From NCBI RefSeq assembly GCF_002999235.1, contig NZ_CP027236.1:806001-870000 (forward strand): a stretch of 64,000 nucleotides of DNA, in the 5' to 3' direction. The stretch's first letter is position 1, and each line of letters begins with the position of its first letter. Positions 28,371 to 39,229 of this stretch are shown in pieces. The position numbers were made by a program, and so were the translations under genes. The notes below the pieces were generated by a model. It was not told the origin of the DNA, did not search any database, and was given only the letters and a program-made list of their open reading frames with translations. This DNA comes from Actinomyces sp. oral taxon 897. GTDB taxonomy: Bacteria; Actinomycetota; Actinomycetes; Actinomycetales; Actinomycetaceae.

Positions 28371-29156
28371 TCAGCCAAGCTGCTCGGCGACCCCGGCCAG
28401 CAGCAGGGCGTGGGTCGCGGCGTCGGCGGCGCACAGGAGACCGTCGTGGCCGAGGTGGAGCGGCCCACCGCGCAGATCAGTCAGGACACAGCCCGCGGCT
28501 CGGCAGATCCCGATCCCGCTGGAGAAGTGGACGCTGGCCTCGCGCCACCCCGGCAGGACGAAGCCCGCACGCAGTCCGGTGGCCACCCAGGCCAGGGCGA
28601 TCCCGGTGCCTACGAACCGGGGGCTCAGGGTCCGCAAGGCCGGGGACCGCCAGAATCGAGCTGAGGAGAAACCCTGCTCGTCGGGGTCGACCGTCTCCAT
28701 GAGGATCTCGACGATCCGCGAGGACGCGCTCGGGGCGGTGGGCTCGTCGCGACCGGCGACACGGGTGAAGGCCCTCGTCCCGTCCGTCCAGGTCAGCCGG
28801 TGTGGCTCCGCGACGGCTGCAGCCAGCACGTCGTCGCCGCGCGTGAGGGTCACCGAGGCGCCGTAGGGCCCCTGCCCGGCAGCGTAGTTGAGAGTGCCGC
28901 ACAGCGGGTCCACGAGCCATACGCGCTCCGCGTCCTGCGGCCCGCTGCGACCGGACTCCTCGGCGACCACCGCGTCGTGGGGACGCTGCTCACGCAGGAC
29001 AGCCAGGACGGCGACCTCAGCCGCGACGTCCACGTCGGTGGCGAAGTCGGCCCCGGACTTCCAGCGCCGTCCCAGCTGCCTGCCGGCCCACGAGCGATGG
29101 ACCCGCGCGGCGGCCTCGGCTGCGACAGTGGTGGTCTCGACGTCAGTCAGGCTCAT
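28371..29156 (-). CDS. degenerate inositol-monophosphatase-family protein
   Basis: A 261-residue protein with the fold of the inositol monophosphatase/FIG superfamily but altered metal ligands. VVAEESG at 63-69 fits the first Glu pair. The central motif, normally DPLDGT, reads VDPLCGTLNYAAG: D83 is kept while the second Asp is Cys86. The C-terminal WDxAAG motif is missing (the region reads WREASVHFSSGIGICRAAG, keeping only the later AAG-like part). A normal Mg-dependent phosphatase would need both, so it may be inactive, act on another substrate, or have a binding role. It lies alone between the tRNA terminator and the UDP-glucose pyrophosphorylase gene. Confidence 0.7.
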   Translation of the reverse strand: MSLTDVETTTVAAEAAARVHRSWAGRQLGRRWKSGADFATDVDVAAEVAVLAVLREQRPHDAVVAEESGRSGPQDAERVWLVDPLCGTLNYAAGQGPYGASVTLTRGDDVLAAAVAEPHRLTWTDGTRAFTRVAGRDEPTAPSASSRIVEILMETVDPDEQGFSSARFWRSPALRTLSPRFVGTGIALAWVATGLRAGFVLPGWREASVHFSSGIGICRAAGCVLTDLRGGPLHLGHDGLLCAADAATHALLLAGVAEQLG

Positions 29157-29241
29157 GGGGCCATGATAGTGCGATGCGACACAGCCGTCTCAGGAAGGTG
29201 CGGCAGAGCACGGCCCCCGGCGCGGGGCCGCCCCGGCCCTC

Positions 29242-30618
29242 TTAGATGCGGGCGCCGTCGGGGACGGTGCCCGGCGCGCCGTCGGGGCCCAGGTGGGCGT
29301 CACCGGTGGCCACGACGCCGGCCCCGAAGGTCCAGTCCCCCTCCACCCTCAGGGTGCGGGCACCGCGCAGGGAGGGCGGGCCCGCGGGGAAGCGGGCCTC
29401 GAAGTCGGCGATCGTCCTGTAGTAGCGGGCGTCCAGGCTCACCGTACAGGCCTGCTCCGCCACCTGGACCAGCAGCCCGTCGGCGTTGAGCTCGTAGGCG
29501 TCGGAGCGCACCAGGAGCAGGTCGTTGGTGGTCTTTACCGGCTGGAAGCGGCTGCGCGGCACCTCCACGGCGGTGGCCCCCTCGAAGGCCTCCACGGCCG
29601 CCCCCATGGCGGTCTCCAGCTGGATGACGGGGGTGGAGGAGGGGTCGGCGGGGTCCACCGTCTTGGTGTTCCTGATCAGGGGCAGGCCCAGGATGCCGTC
29701 GCGCTCCTCCAGGGTCTGGCGCAGGACGCGCAGGTCGAACCACAGGTTGTTGGTGTGGAAGAAGGGGTGGCGGAACTGGTCGGTGAAGTAGTGCATCTGG
29801 TCGGCCGGCGTCTGGGCGGTGTCGCGCAGGATAATGCGCCCGTCGCTCCTGCGCACCGCCAGGTGGCCGCCCTTGACGTCGGCAGGGGTGCGTCGGCACA
29901 CCTCGGGGGCGTAGGGGGCGCCGGTGGCCGCGAACCAGCCGGCGATGCGGGCTGAGGGGGCGGCACCCAGGTTGTCGGCGTTGGCGGTCATGGCGTAGCG
30001 GTAGCCGCGCTCCAGCAGGGCGTCCAGGACGCCGGAGGACACCAGGGCGGTGTAGATGTCGCCGTGCCCGGGGGGGCACCACTCCAGCGTGGGGTCGGCG
30101 TCCCAGGTCACGGGCGTCAGGTCGTCGGCCCTCAGCTTGGGCTCCTGGTTCTGCACGAAGTCCAGGGGCAGGCCCTCCACCTCCAGGTCGGGGTAGGCGG
30201 CCAGGGCCGCCAGGGTGTCCTGGCGGGTGCGGAAGGAGTTCATGAGGACCAGGGGCAGGGTGACGTCGTACCTGGCGCGGGCGGCCATGACCTGGGCCAC
30301 CAGCAGGTCCAGGAAGGTCCTGCCGTCGCGCACGGGCAGCAGGGTCTTGGCCCGCTCCAGGCCCATGGAGGTGCCCAGCCCGCCGTTGAGCCTGATCAGG
30401 ACGGTACGGCCCAGGGCCTGGCGGGCGTCGTGCTCGCTGACCTCGACGTCGTCCACGGAGGCGACCTGCCTCAGCGGCTCAATGGTCTCCTCGGGGACGA
30501 GCCCGGTGGCCCCCCGCTCGAGCTCGCCGTAGTAGTGGCTGAAGACGTTCATGGCCTGGGGCGCGACGCCGGCGTCGCGCATCTTGGCCAGGGCTGCGGA
30601 CAGGCCGTTCTTGCTCAT
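29242..30618 (-). CDS. UTP--glucose-1-phosphate uridylyltransferase, eukaryotic (UDPGP) type
   Basis: Forms UDP-glucose from UTP and glucose-1-phosphate for cell-wall and exopolysaccharide sugars; 458 residues. It is the eukaryote-like UDPGP family, not bacterial GalU: the nucleotide loop is RLNGGLGTSMGLERAK near 76-91, followed by LVLMNSFRTRQDT, WCPPGHGDIYTAL, ANADNLGA and FHTNNLWFDL. The C-terminus carries a left-handed beta-helix-like tail ending TVPDGARI. This type is usual in Actinomyces and Bifidobacterium. It starts with ATG at 30618, divergent from the membrane protein gene across 180 bases. Confidence 0.92.
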   Translation of the reverse strand: MSKNGLSAALAKMRDAGVAPQAMNVFSHYYGELERGATGLVPEETIEPLRQVASVDDVEVSEHDARQALGRTVLIRLNGGLGTSMGLERAKTLLPVRDGRTFLDLLVAQVMAARARYDVTLPLVLMNSFRTRQDTLAALAAYPDLEVEGLPLDFVQNQEPKLRADDLTPVTWDADPTLEWCPPGHGDIYTALVSSGVLDALLERGYRYAMTANADNLGAAPSARIAGWFAATGAPYAPEVCRRTPADVKGGHLAVRRSDGRIILRDTAQTPADQMHYFTDQFRHPFFHTNNLWFDLRVLRQTLEERDGILGLPLIRNTKTVDPADPSSTPVIQLETAMGAAVEAFEGATAVEVPRSRFQPVKTTNDLLLVRSDAYELNADGLLVQVAEQACTVSLDARYYRTIADFEARFPAGPPSLRGARTLRVEGDWTFGAGVVATGDAHLGPDGAPGTVPDGARI

Positions 30619-30798
30619 GGGACGAGCCTACCCTACGATGAGCGATTCTGTCCCTATTTGGTCGAGTCTGTTCGGTTGAGGGAGAGGTGTTCCTACAGCC
30701 CCACCATTCAACCACATCTGACAACTATCTGCGGCTACCTCTCGCTAAGGACGGAAATCCGGGATATCCTTCAGGTACCCGAACCACGAGGAGGTGCC

Positions 30799-33435
30799 AT
30801 GTCGGCCCCCTACCCTCCCGGTCTCACCCCCGAGCCGGCCCCACCCACCCAGGCAGACGCCCTGGACCCCGTGGACGTCGATGTCCTCGCCCGCCTGGAC
30901 CGCCTGGAACGCAAGCTGGACTGGGTGGCCACCCGGGTCGCCCGGATCGCCGCCAGCCCGGCCGCCCGCTACCAGCCCGCGCCACCGCAGGCGGCCGCAC
31001 CGGCCGGACCGGCGCAGGCACCCCGGTCGCGCCCCTCCCCCGCCGCAGGGTCCCCCGGCGGGGCGCCACCGGACGGCGCGCCCGGAGCGGCCCACGACCC
31101 GCGCCCGCACACCGTCCCGGCGACGCGCCCCTCTCTGGCCGTCCCCGGTGCGTCCGCGGCGACGAGGGCCGTCATCGCGGCCATGGACGCATGGTCCCCG
31201 GATGACGCCCCGGCCGTCAGGGCGCAGCCGGTCAGCCGCCCGGGCGACCAGGCCGCCACGCCGCGGCCCACCCCGTACGCACCGCCCTCCCGCCCCTCCC
31301 CCGCCCCCTACCAGCCGCCCCCGGAGCAGCGCTCCGAGATCGAGGACGTGGACGCCCTGCCGGACTGGATGGCACGGATGACCCAGGAGGGCAACCTCGG
31401 ACGCTACCTGCTGTCCGCCGCCGCGGCCCTGCTCGTGGCCCTGGCCGGTATCAGCCTCATCGCCCTGACCTGGGACTCCATCCCCGACCTGGTCAAGGTC
31501 GGCTCCCTGGCGCTCCTGGCGGGCGGGCTGACGGCCGCCGGGACGTGGGTGGCCGGCCACCGCCCCGGCCTGAGGGTGGCGGGGGCCACCCTGACGGGGA
31601 CCGGCGGGGTCCTGGGGTTCGTGTCCGCCATCGGGGCGGTGCTGCTGGAGACGCTCCCCGCCTACCCCGCCCTGGCCCTCATGGCCCTGTGGGCCCTGTT
31701 CCTCCTGGTCCTGTCGGCACGCACCCGCCAGGTCTTCACCACCGTGGTCTCCACCCTGGGCGCCCTGGTCACCGTGTGGTTCGCCACCGACTGGGCCGTG
31801 CGCACCCCCGACCAGACGTTCCTGGCCTGCGCCACGACCCTGCTCTACGTCGTGCTGTTCGCGACCGGCACCGCCGTCCTGTCCGAGCAGGGCCGGTCCG
31901 GCCGGTGGAGCCCCGGGATGCCCGCCGCCTCCCTGGTGCTGACCGCCTTCACCCTGGTCCGCCTGCCGGTGCCCACCTTCCAGGCGGCCAGCCCCCTGGT
32001 GGACACCCTCATGATCCTGGCCACCGGCACCCTGGGGCTGTGCCAGGCCGCCCACTGGTCCTCCCTGCTGTGGCGCAACGGGCACCGCTCCCTGACCGGC
32101 GCCGACTGGTGCCTGGGCCACGCCCTGGTGCTGGGGGCGGTGGCGCGCGTCCTGCACGGGGCCGCCCAGCGCAGCCTGACGGGCGCCACCCCCGCGGCGG
32201 TGCACGGCCAGCAGACCCTGGTGATCCTGCTGGCCCTGGTGGTCACCGGGGGCTCGGCCCTGCTCCTGCTGACCCCCTTCGCCGAGCGGGCCTGGCGCCA
32301 GCGCGCCGCCCCCACCGTCCTGGGGGCCTCCGTCCTGCTGGGGCTGGTCGCCGTCAGCGTCGAGCCCCACACCTACCTGACGACCGTGCTGGTCCTGGTC
32401 GTGTGCGCCCTGTCGGCCCTGCGCGTGGGCGCGTTCGTGCCCCTCCTGACGCTCCTGGCCGCCGGGGCCGCGCTCATCCTGCCCGGGGACACCCTCACCG
32501 ACGTCCTGCTCCTGGCCGCCGGGGCGGCCGTCGCCCTCGGCGGCTCCCTGCTCCTGGAGTACCTGCTGCCCGAGCGCGAGACGGCGGACCAGGAGCCCGG
32601 TCGGGAGAACCTCCTCACCGCCGCGGCCTGGGTGGCGGCCCTGGTCCTGACCGTCCTGCCCGCCAACCTCCTGTGGCGCCGCCTGCCGTCCGGTGACGTC
32701 GCCCGCACCCTGCCGGTCCTGGTGGCGGCCCTGGTCGTCATGGCCCTGGTGGGCCTGGGGCTGTGCGCCAGGGAGCTGACCCCCCTGGTCCTGCTGGGCG
32801 GGAGCGCCCGGGGCCAGCGCGCCGGCTCCCCGGGGACGCCCGGGGCCACCACCCTGCCCACGCCCCAGATCTGGGTCACCACGGTGGCCTCGTGGGCCCT
32901 GGCCGTGTCCCTGCTGTCCGTGGGCCAGGCGGACTCCTCGTGGCCGTGGAAGGCGGCCTGCGCCGTGGTCGTCCTGGCCCTGTGCGCCACCGCGGTCTGG
33001 CTCACGGCCCCGTGGACCCGTGACGAGCCCGGCCTCCTGCTCCTCGTCACGGCGACGACCACCCTCCTGGTGTGGGGGACCGTCGTCGCGCTCACCGACG
33101 TCACGGTGCAGGGGATGACCATGTCCGGGGTCGTCCTGGCCACCGGCACCGTGTGCATTATCGGAGGCTTCCTCAGGCGGCTGACCACCCTGCGCCACTA
33201 CGGGCTGCTCGTGGTCCTGGCGGCCGTGCTCAAGCTCGCGGTCGTGGACGTGGGCACGCAGAGCTCCCTGGTACGCATCGCGGCCCTGGCCGTCGGGGGG
33301 CTGGTCTGCTTCCTGCTGTCCCTGGCCTACAACCGGCTGGCGGCCCAGGAGCCCGCACCGCCGCAGGCCCCGGGCGCACCGCCGGGCGCGCCGTTCCCGG
33401 CGCCGGGGCCCGTACGGCCCCCCTCCGCCCCCTAG
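30799..33435 (+). CDS. large polytopic membrane protein, DUF2339-like
   Basis: An 878-residue integral membrane protein of unknown function. Residues 1-200 are cytosolic and rich in Pro, Ala and Ser, with a predicted coiled start (VDVLARLDRLERKLDWVATRVARI). From about residue 200 to 860 there are some two dozen hydrophobic segments (first YLLSAAAALLVALAGISLIAL), separated by very short loops, and a Pro-rich tail. This layout, coiled N-terminus then many evenly spaced helices, is that of DUF2339 proteins; the assignment is by architecture only. The ATG at 30799 has GAGGAGG 4 bases before it. The stop is 19 bases from the convergent uvrA stop. Confidence 0.7.
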   Translation: MSAPYPPGLTPEPAPPTQADALDPVDVDVLARLDRLERKLDWVATRVARIAASPAARYQPAPPQAAAPAGPAQAPRSRPSPAAGSPGGAPPDGAPGAAHDPRPHTVPATRPSLAVPGASAATRAVIAAMDAWSPDDAPAVRAQPVSRPGDQAATPRPTPYAPPSRPSPAPYQPPPEQRSEIEDVDALPDWMARMTQEGNLGRYLLSAAAALLVALAGISLIALTWDSIPDLVKVGSLALLAGGLTAAGTWVAGHRPGLRVAGATLTGTGGVLGFVSAIGAVLLETLPAYPALALMALWALFLLVLSARTRQVFTTVVSTLGALVTVWFATDWAVRTPDQTFLACATTLLYVVLFATGTAVLSEQGRSGRWSPGMPAASLVLTAFTLVRLPVPTFQAASPLVDTLMILATGTLGLCQAAHWSSLLWRNGHRSLTGADWCLGHALVLGAVARVLHGAAQRSLTGATPAAVHGQQTLVILLALVVTGGSALLLLTPFAERAWRQRAAPTVLGASVLLGLVAVSVEPHTYLTTVLVLVVCALSALRVGAFVPLLTLLAAGAALILPGDTLTDVLLLAAGAAVALGGSLLLEYLLPERETADQEPGRENLLTAAAWVAALVLTVLPANLLWRRLPSGDVARTLPVLVAALVVMALVGLGLCARELTPLVLLGGSARGQRAGSPGTPGATTLPTPQIWVTTVASWALAVSLLSVGQADSSWPWKAACAVVVLALCATAVWLTAPWTRDEPGLLLLVTATTTLLVWGTVVALTDVTVQGMTMSGVVLATGTVCIIGGFLRRLTTLRHYGLLVVLAAVLKLAVVDVGTQSSLVRIAALAVGGLVCFLLSLAYNRLAAQEPAPPQAPGAPPGAPFPAPGPVRPPSAP

Positions 33436-33454
33436 GCCCGCGCGCCGGGCCGGC

Positions 33455-36301
<2,847 letters not shown>

Positions 36302-36342
36302 GGCCGTGAGTCTAGGGCGGGGGCGCTGAGTGGCCCCACCGC

Positions 36343-36358
36343 TCGTACACGTGTTCGA
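36343..36358. promoter_or_regulatory. LexA/SOS box upstream of uvrA
   Basis: TCGTACACGTGTTCGA matches the actinobacterial SOS consensus TCGAAC-N4-GTTCGA at 11 of 12 fixed bases and has the same ACGT centre as the box at 3414-3429. It lies 41 bases before the uvrA GTG and 50 bases before the divergent YciI gene. Confidence 0.75.
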
Positions 36359-36408
36359 CGACGGCGGAGCGGTGCTTGGTCACACCGCCCCGGCGCTAGG
36401 ATGGCCTG

Positions 36409-36693
36409 GTGAGCACCGTCTTCGCCGTGGAGTACCAGTACGTGACCGACCGGGACCAGGACCTGGACCGGATCCGCCCCTCCCACCGGGCCTTCAACGC
36501 GGCCCTGGCCCAGGCCGGCGACCTGCTGGCCGCCGGCCCCTACGTGGGCACACACGAGGCGCTGATCCTGGTACACGCCCGGGACGAGGCGGCGGCCCTG
36601 GCGCTGCTGGAGGAGGACCCCTTCAACCAGGCCGGCCTCATCGCCCGGCGCACCCCCCGGGAGTGGAACCCCGTGATCGGCGTCCTGGCCTGA
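36409..36693 (+). CDS. YciI-like small protein
   Basis: A 94-residue YciI-fold protein (ferredoxin-like, dimeric). Visible family features are the first strand VFAVEYQYV, the conserved R-P-x-H (RIRPSHRAFNAALAQAGDLLAAGPYVG), and later EEDPFNQAGLIARRTPREWNPVIG. The His in RPSH is the residue thought to be catalytic in the family. The biochemical role is unknown. It starts with GTG and is divergent from uvrA, possibly sharing its SOS-controlled promoter region. The 256 bases after it hold no gene that I can support. Confidence 0.85.
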   Translation: MSTVFAVEYQYVTDRDQDLDRIRPSHRAFNAALAQAGDLLAAGPYVGTHEALILVHARDEAAALALLEEDPFNQAGLIARRTPREWNPVIGVLA

Positions 36694-36931
36694 GGACCGG
36701 CGCCAGCCTGGGGCCCGCCGGGGCGTGCGCGCCCTGGCCCCCTGCGCCGTCCCGGACTCGCCCCCGCGCCAGCGTCCACCAGCGGTAGACCCCGGGCAGT
36801 GGTGCCCCGGGGCCGTGAGGGCAGGGCCCGCGGGGGCGTGCGCCCCCTGGGGGCGCTGGCGGGGGACCCGCGGGGCGTGGCGGCGGCCAGGGCCACCTCA
36901 CGGGGGCGCCACCCTGGTCAAGAACGGGCTC

Positions 36932-36950
36932 TGAGGGTAGCCTCACCTCG
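36932..36950. promoter_or_regulatory. DtxR/IdeR-like iron box at the start of the next gene
   Basis: TGAGGGTAGCCTCACCTCG matches the 19-base DtxR/IdeR consensus TTAGGTTAGGCTAACCTAA at 13 positions (12 of the central 15), with a dyad TGAGG-CCTCA. It ends at the GTG start of the following gene, a place where bound repressor would block transcription. The match is seen; iron control is inferred. Confidence 0.5.
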
Positions 36951-37819
36951 TGCCCATGAACGCCGACTCCCCAGACGCCCGCGCCCGCCGCACCGCACGT
37001 CGGCTCCTGGCCGGCGCTGGCTGCGCCAGCCTCACCGCCTACCACAGCGCCCCCAACGAGACCACCTACGTGGCCCACGCCCTGACCGACGAGGGCTACG
37101 TGCTCGTCGCCGTCCGCCCCGCCGCCGGCTCGGCCCTGTGCGAGGACCTGGCACCCGAGGACGAGCTCCAGCACGTACGGCTGGACGTCACCCTGGACGC
37201 CGCCGACGCCTCGGTGAGGGTGACCGCGGCCACCGCCCACCTCCTGGGGCACCTGCACTGGGTGCCCGCGTCCATGCGGGAGACGGTCCTGACCACCGCC
37301 CGCACCCCCACCTGCCACTGCGCCGTCACCGGCGAGGACCCGCTCCTGGGGGTCGCCGAGCTGGCGGCCGTGGAGGGGGGCCGGCTGGCCCTCATCGAGA
37401 CCGACAGGGTGGTGGTTCACGACGTCTCAGGGGTCAGCGCCCACGCCATCGAGGACGTGGTCGCGCTGAGCTCGGAGCCCACCGTCTCCTGGGGCTCGGC
37501 CGAGCTGCTGGTGGCCACCGAGGCGGTGCGCGACCTGGGGGACCTGTCCCTGAACGCCCTGTGCGACGCCGTCGCCTCGGGGAACGTCCCCGGCGTGCTG
37601 TGCTCGGAGCGGCCCAGCGAGGGGATCTGCCCGGGACTGGTCGGACGGGTCCTGTGCGTGGACGCCGACGCCCGCTCGGTCACCCTCATGCAGCTGGGCA
37701 GGGCCCGCACGCGCACGGTGGTCCTGCTCTTCCCCGACGCGCCCCTGACGCCCGCGGCGCTGGGACCGGCCCTGGAGGGGCTCTCCCTGAGCGCCCTGAG
37801 CCTGTCTCTCCTGGGCTAG
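36950..37819 (+). CDS. hypothetical protein, possibly HugZ/DUF2470-like split-barrel
   Basis: A 289-residue soluble protein. An N-terminal helix ([22 protein letters not shown]) leads into alternating short strands, and a second domain starts near residue 110. The layout (small helical DUF2470-like part plus an FMN-split-barrel-like part, with LLGHLHWVPAS) is reminiscent of actinobacterial haem-utilisation proteins, but I see no decisive motif and the call is tentative. A DtxR-like box overlaps its start, which would fit an iron or haem role. The start could also be ATG 36956. It converges on a DUF1540 gene. Confidence 0.6.
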   Translation: MPMNADSPDARARRTARRLLAGAGCASLTAYHSAPNETTYVAHALTDEGYVLVAVRPAAGSALCEDLAPEDELQHVRLDVTLDAADASVRVTAATAHLLGHLHWVPASMRETVLTTARTPTCHCAVTGEDPLLGVAELAAVEGGRLALIETDRVVVHDVSGVSAHAIEDVVALSSEPTVSWGSAELLVATEAVRDLGDLSLNALCDAVASGNVPGVLCSERPSEGICPGLVGRVLCVDADARSVTLMQLGRARTRTVVLLFPDAPLTPAALGPALEGLSLSALSLSLLG

Positions 37820-37923
37820 GGGGCCTCCTGGGCTAGGGCGCGGGCGGCGCAGCGAGACCACCCTGATACGGGCGCGGGCCGGGGGCGCCCGCACCGGTCA
37901 GGACGGACGCCCCCGGTGCCCAG

Positions 37924-37979
37924 CCGTTCTCACGACGAACAAGTACCGTTCTCACGAGCAATAAGTACCGTTCTCGCGG
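37924..37979. repeat. family B solo array (two 22-bp units)
   Basis: Two tandem 22-bp units, 37932-37953 and 37954-37975, each containing AAGTACCGTTCTC, flanked by a partial unit (CCGTTCTC, 37924-37931) and GCG. The last unit has AATAAGTACC where the other has AACAAGTACC, the same rule as in the arms at 61392-62071. It lies in the convergent gap before the DUF1540 stop, in the orientation of the right arm of the large element, with no inverted partner nearby. Confidence 0.8.
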
Positions 37980-38001
37980 TGGGTGGGCGTGGTGCGGGTG
38001 G

Positions 38002-38283
38002 TCAGCGGGCCCGGTAGGTCAGGCAGGTGGCCGTCTCCCCGCCCAGGGAGATGCCCTCGGCGGTGCACATGAGGTTCTGGTTGTGGACGCACTCCAGGCG
38101 CTGGCAGGTGCCCACACGCCCCTGGGCGACCGGCAGCCCGCCACGGGCGTCCAGGACCACGAGGGTGCCGCAGGCCGGGGCGCCAGCGGTGCCGCCGACG
38201 GTGATGGCGGGGGCCGTGCAGCCGTCGTGGTTGAAGGCGCAGGCGGTGGCGGCGCAGGAACGGATAGCGGTGAACGCGGTCAT
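38002..38283 (-). CDS. DUF1540 domain protein
   Basis: A 93-residue cysteine-rich protein with two DUF1540-type motifs of the form C-x4-C-x2-N-x3-C: C10/C15/N18/C22 with a later Cys at 38, and C60/C65/N68/C73 with a later Cys at 87. Such motifs probably bind a metal ion (inference from Cys spacing). The function of the family is unknown. The ATG at 38283 follows GGGAGG with a good gap. A family B repeat lies immediately downstream. The upstream gap to the divergent YbaK gene is AT-richer than average and probably carries both promoters. Confidence 0.85.
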   Translation of the reverse strand: MTAFTAIRSCAATACAFNHDGCTAPAITVGGTAGAPACGTLVVLDARGGLPVAQGRVGTCQRLECVHNQNLMCTAEGISLGGETATCLTYRAR

Positions 38284-38585
38284 AATGAGCCTCCCGGTGT
38301 GAGTGGTGTCGCGCGAGGCGCGGTGACATTTAGAAAGGTAACCGCCCTCCTGCCGCCCCGCAAGGAACCCAATGGATCAGAGCCGTGACTGTTCCGCCAA
38401 TCGTTGCCATATCAACGAAAGGTAAGAGTCAGTAAGGCCTGTCTGAGAAGACCGGGAGGCTCTGGCGAGGGCATTAATTACGCAACATGATCGTTTCGGG
38501 AACGGAAGCGGGCCGCCTACCGGCCACCGTCCCGACCGCCGCCCACCAGGGCTAGGCTTGAGGCCGACGCACGGAAGGGAGCACC
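38284..38585. other. divergent gap between the DUF1540 and YbaK genes
   Basis: A 302-base non-coding gap with several AT-rich stretches (for example GGCATTAATTACGC near 38470 and CCATATCAACGAAAGG near 38408), which is unusual here. CGTTG-CCATAT-CAACG at 38403-38418 is a weak dyad. It is a likely two-way promoter region; I cannot assign exact elements. Confidence 0.4.
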
Positions 38586-39167
38586 ATGACCGAGCAGCTT
38601 CGTAACCCCGAGGACGTCTTCGAGTGGGTAGCCGCCCTGGACCACCCTGAGATGCTGGCGGCCCCGGTCCACGCGGCCCTGGCCGACCTGGCGGCCCGCT
38701 CGCCCCAGGACGCGGACCTGGTCCACCGGGCCAGGGTGGTGGGCATCGACCCGGCCTACTCCGACACCGAGGCCCTCAACACCAGGTTCGCCCTGGACCC
38801 TGACGCCACCGGCAACTGCGTCCTGGTGGCCGGCAGGCGCGCCGGTCAGGAGAGGATGGCCGCCTGCGTGGTGCGCTCCAGCGACCTGGCCGACGTCAAC
38901 CACGTGGTCAAGCGGCTCCTGGACGTGCGCAAGGCGAGCTTCGTGCCCATGGACCGGGCCGTGGAGGAGTCCGGCATGGAGTACGGGGCCATTACCCCGG
39001 TGGGCCTGCCCACCCCCTGGCGCGTCCTGGTGGACGCCGCCGTGGCAGGACGGGACAGCGTCCTGGTGGGCGCGGGCGTACGCCAGACCAAGCTCATCCT
39101 CCCCGGGGCCCTGCTGGCCGCCCTGCCCGGCGCCCAGGTCGTCCAGGGCCTGGGCCTGCGCCCCTGA
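38586..39167 (+). CDS. YbaK/ProX-type aminoacyl-tRNA deacylase
   Basis: A free-standing editing domain that hydrolyses mischarged tRNA (Cys- or Ala-tRNA-Pro in characterised relatives), 193 residues. Family marks are CVLVAGRRAGQERMAACVV, the catalytic Lys region VKRLLDVRKASFVPMDRAVEESGMEYGAITPVGLP (Lys in VRKAS and the GxExG-PxGLP stretch), and the C-terminal VGAGVRQTKLILPGALL. The amino-acid specificity cannot be told. It is transcribed alone and converges on the glycerate kinase gene. Confidence 0.88.
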   Translation: MTEQLRNPEDVFEWVAALDHPEMLAAPVHAALADLAARSPQDADLVHRARVVGIDPAYSDTEALNTRFALDPDATGNCVLVAGRRAGQERMAACVVRSSDLADVNHVVKRLLDVRKASFVPMDRAVEESGMEYGAITPVGLPTPWRVLVDAAVAGRDSVLVGAGVRQTKLILPGALLAALPGAQVVQGLGLRP

Positions 39168-39229
39168 GCCCGCCGGGCACGGCCCAGCCGCCCGCCCCGG
39201 TCACCACGGGAACCACCTGGCAGGCCCCC

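Noticed and set aside
36694..36949. Possible small gene after the YciI gene
   Set aside because: All frames are Arg/Pro/Gly-rich without a ribosome site; the stretch is GC-rich filler with imperfect inverted repeats.
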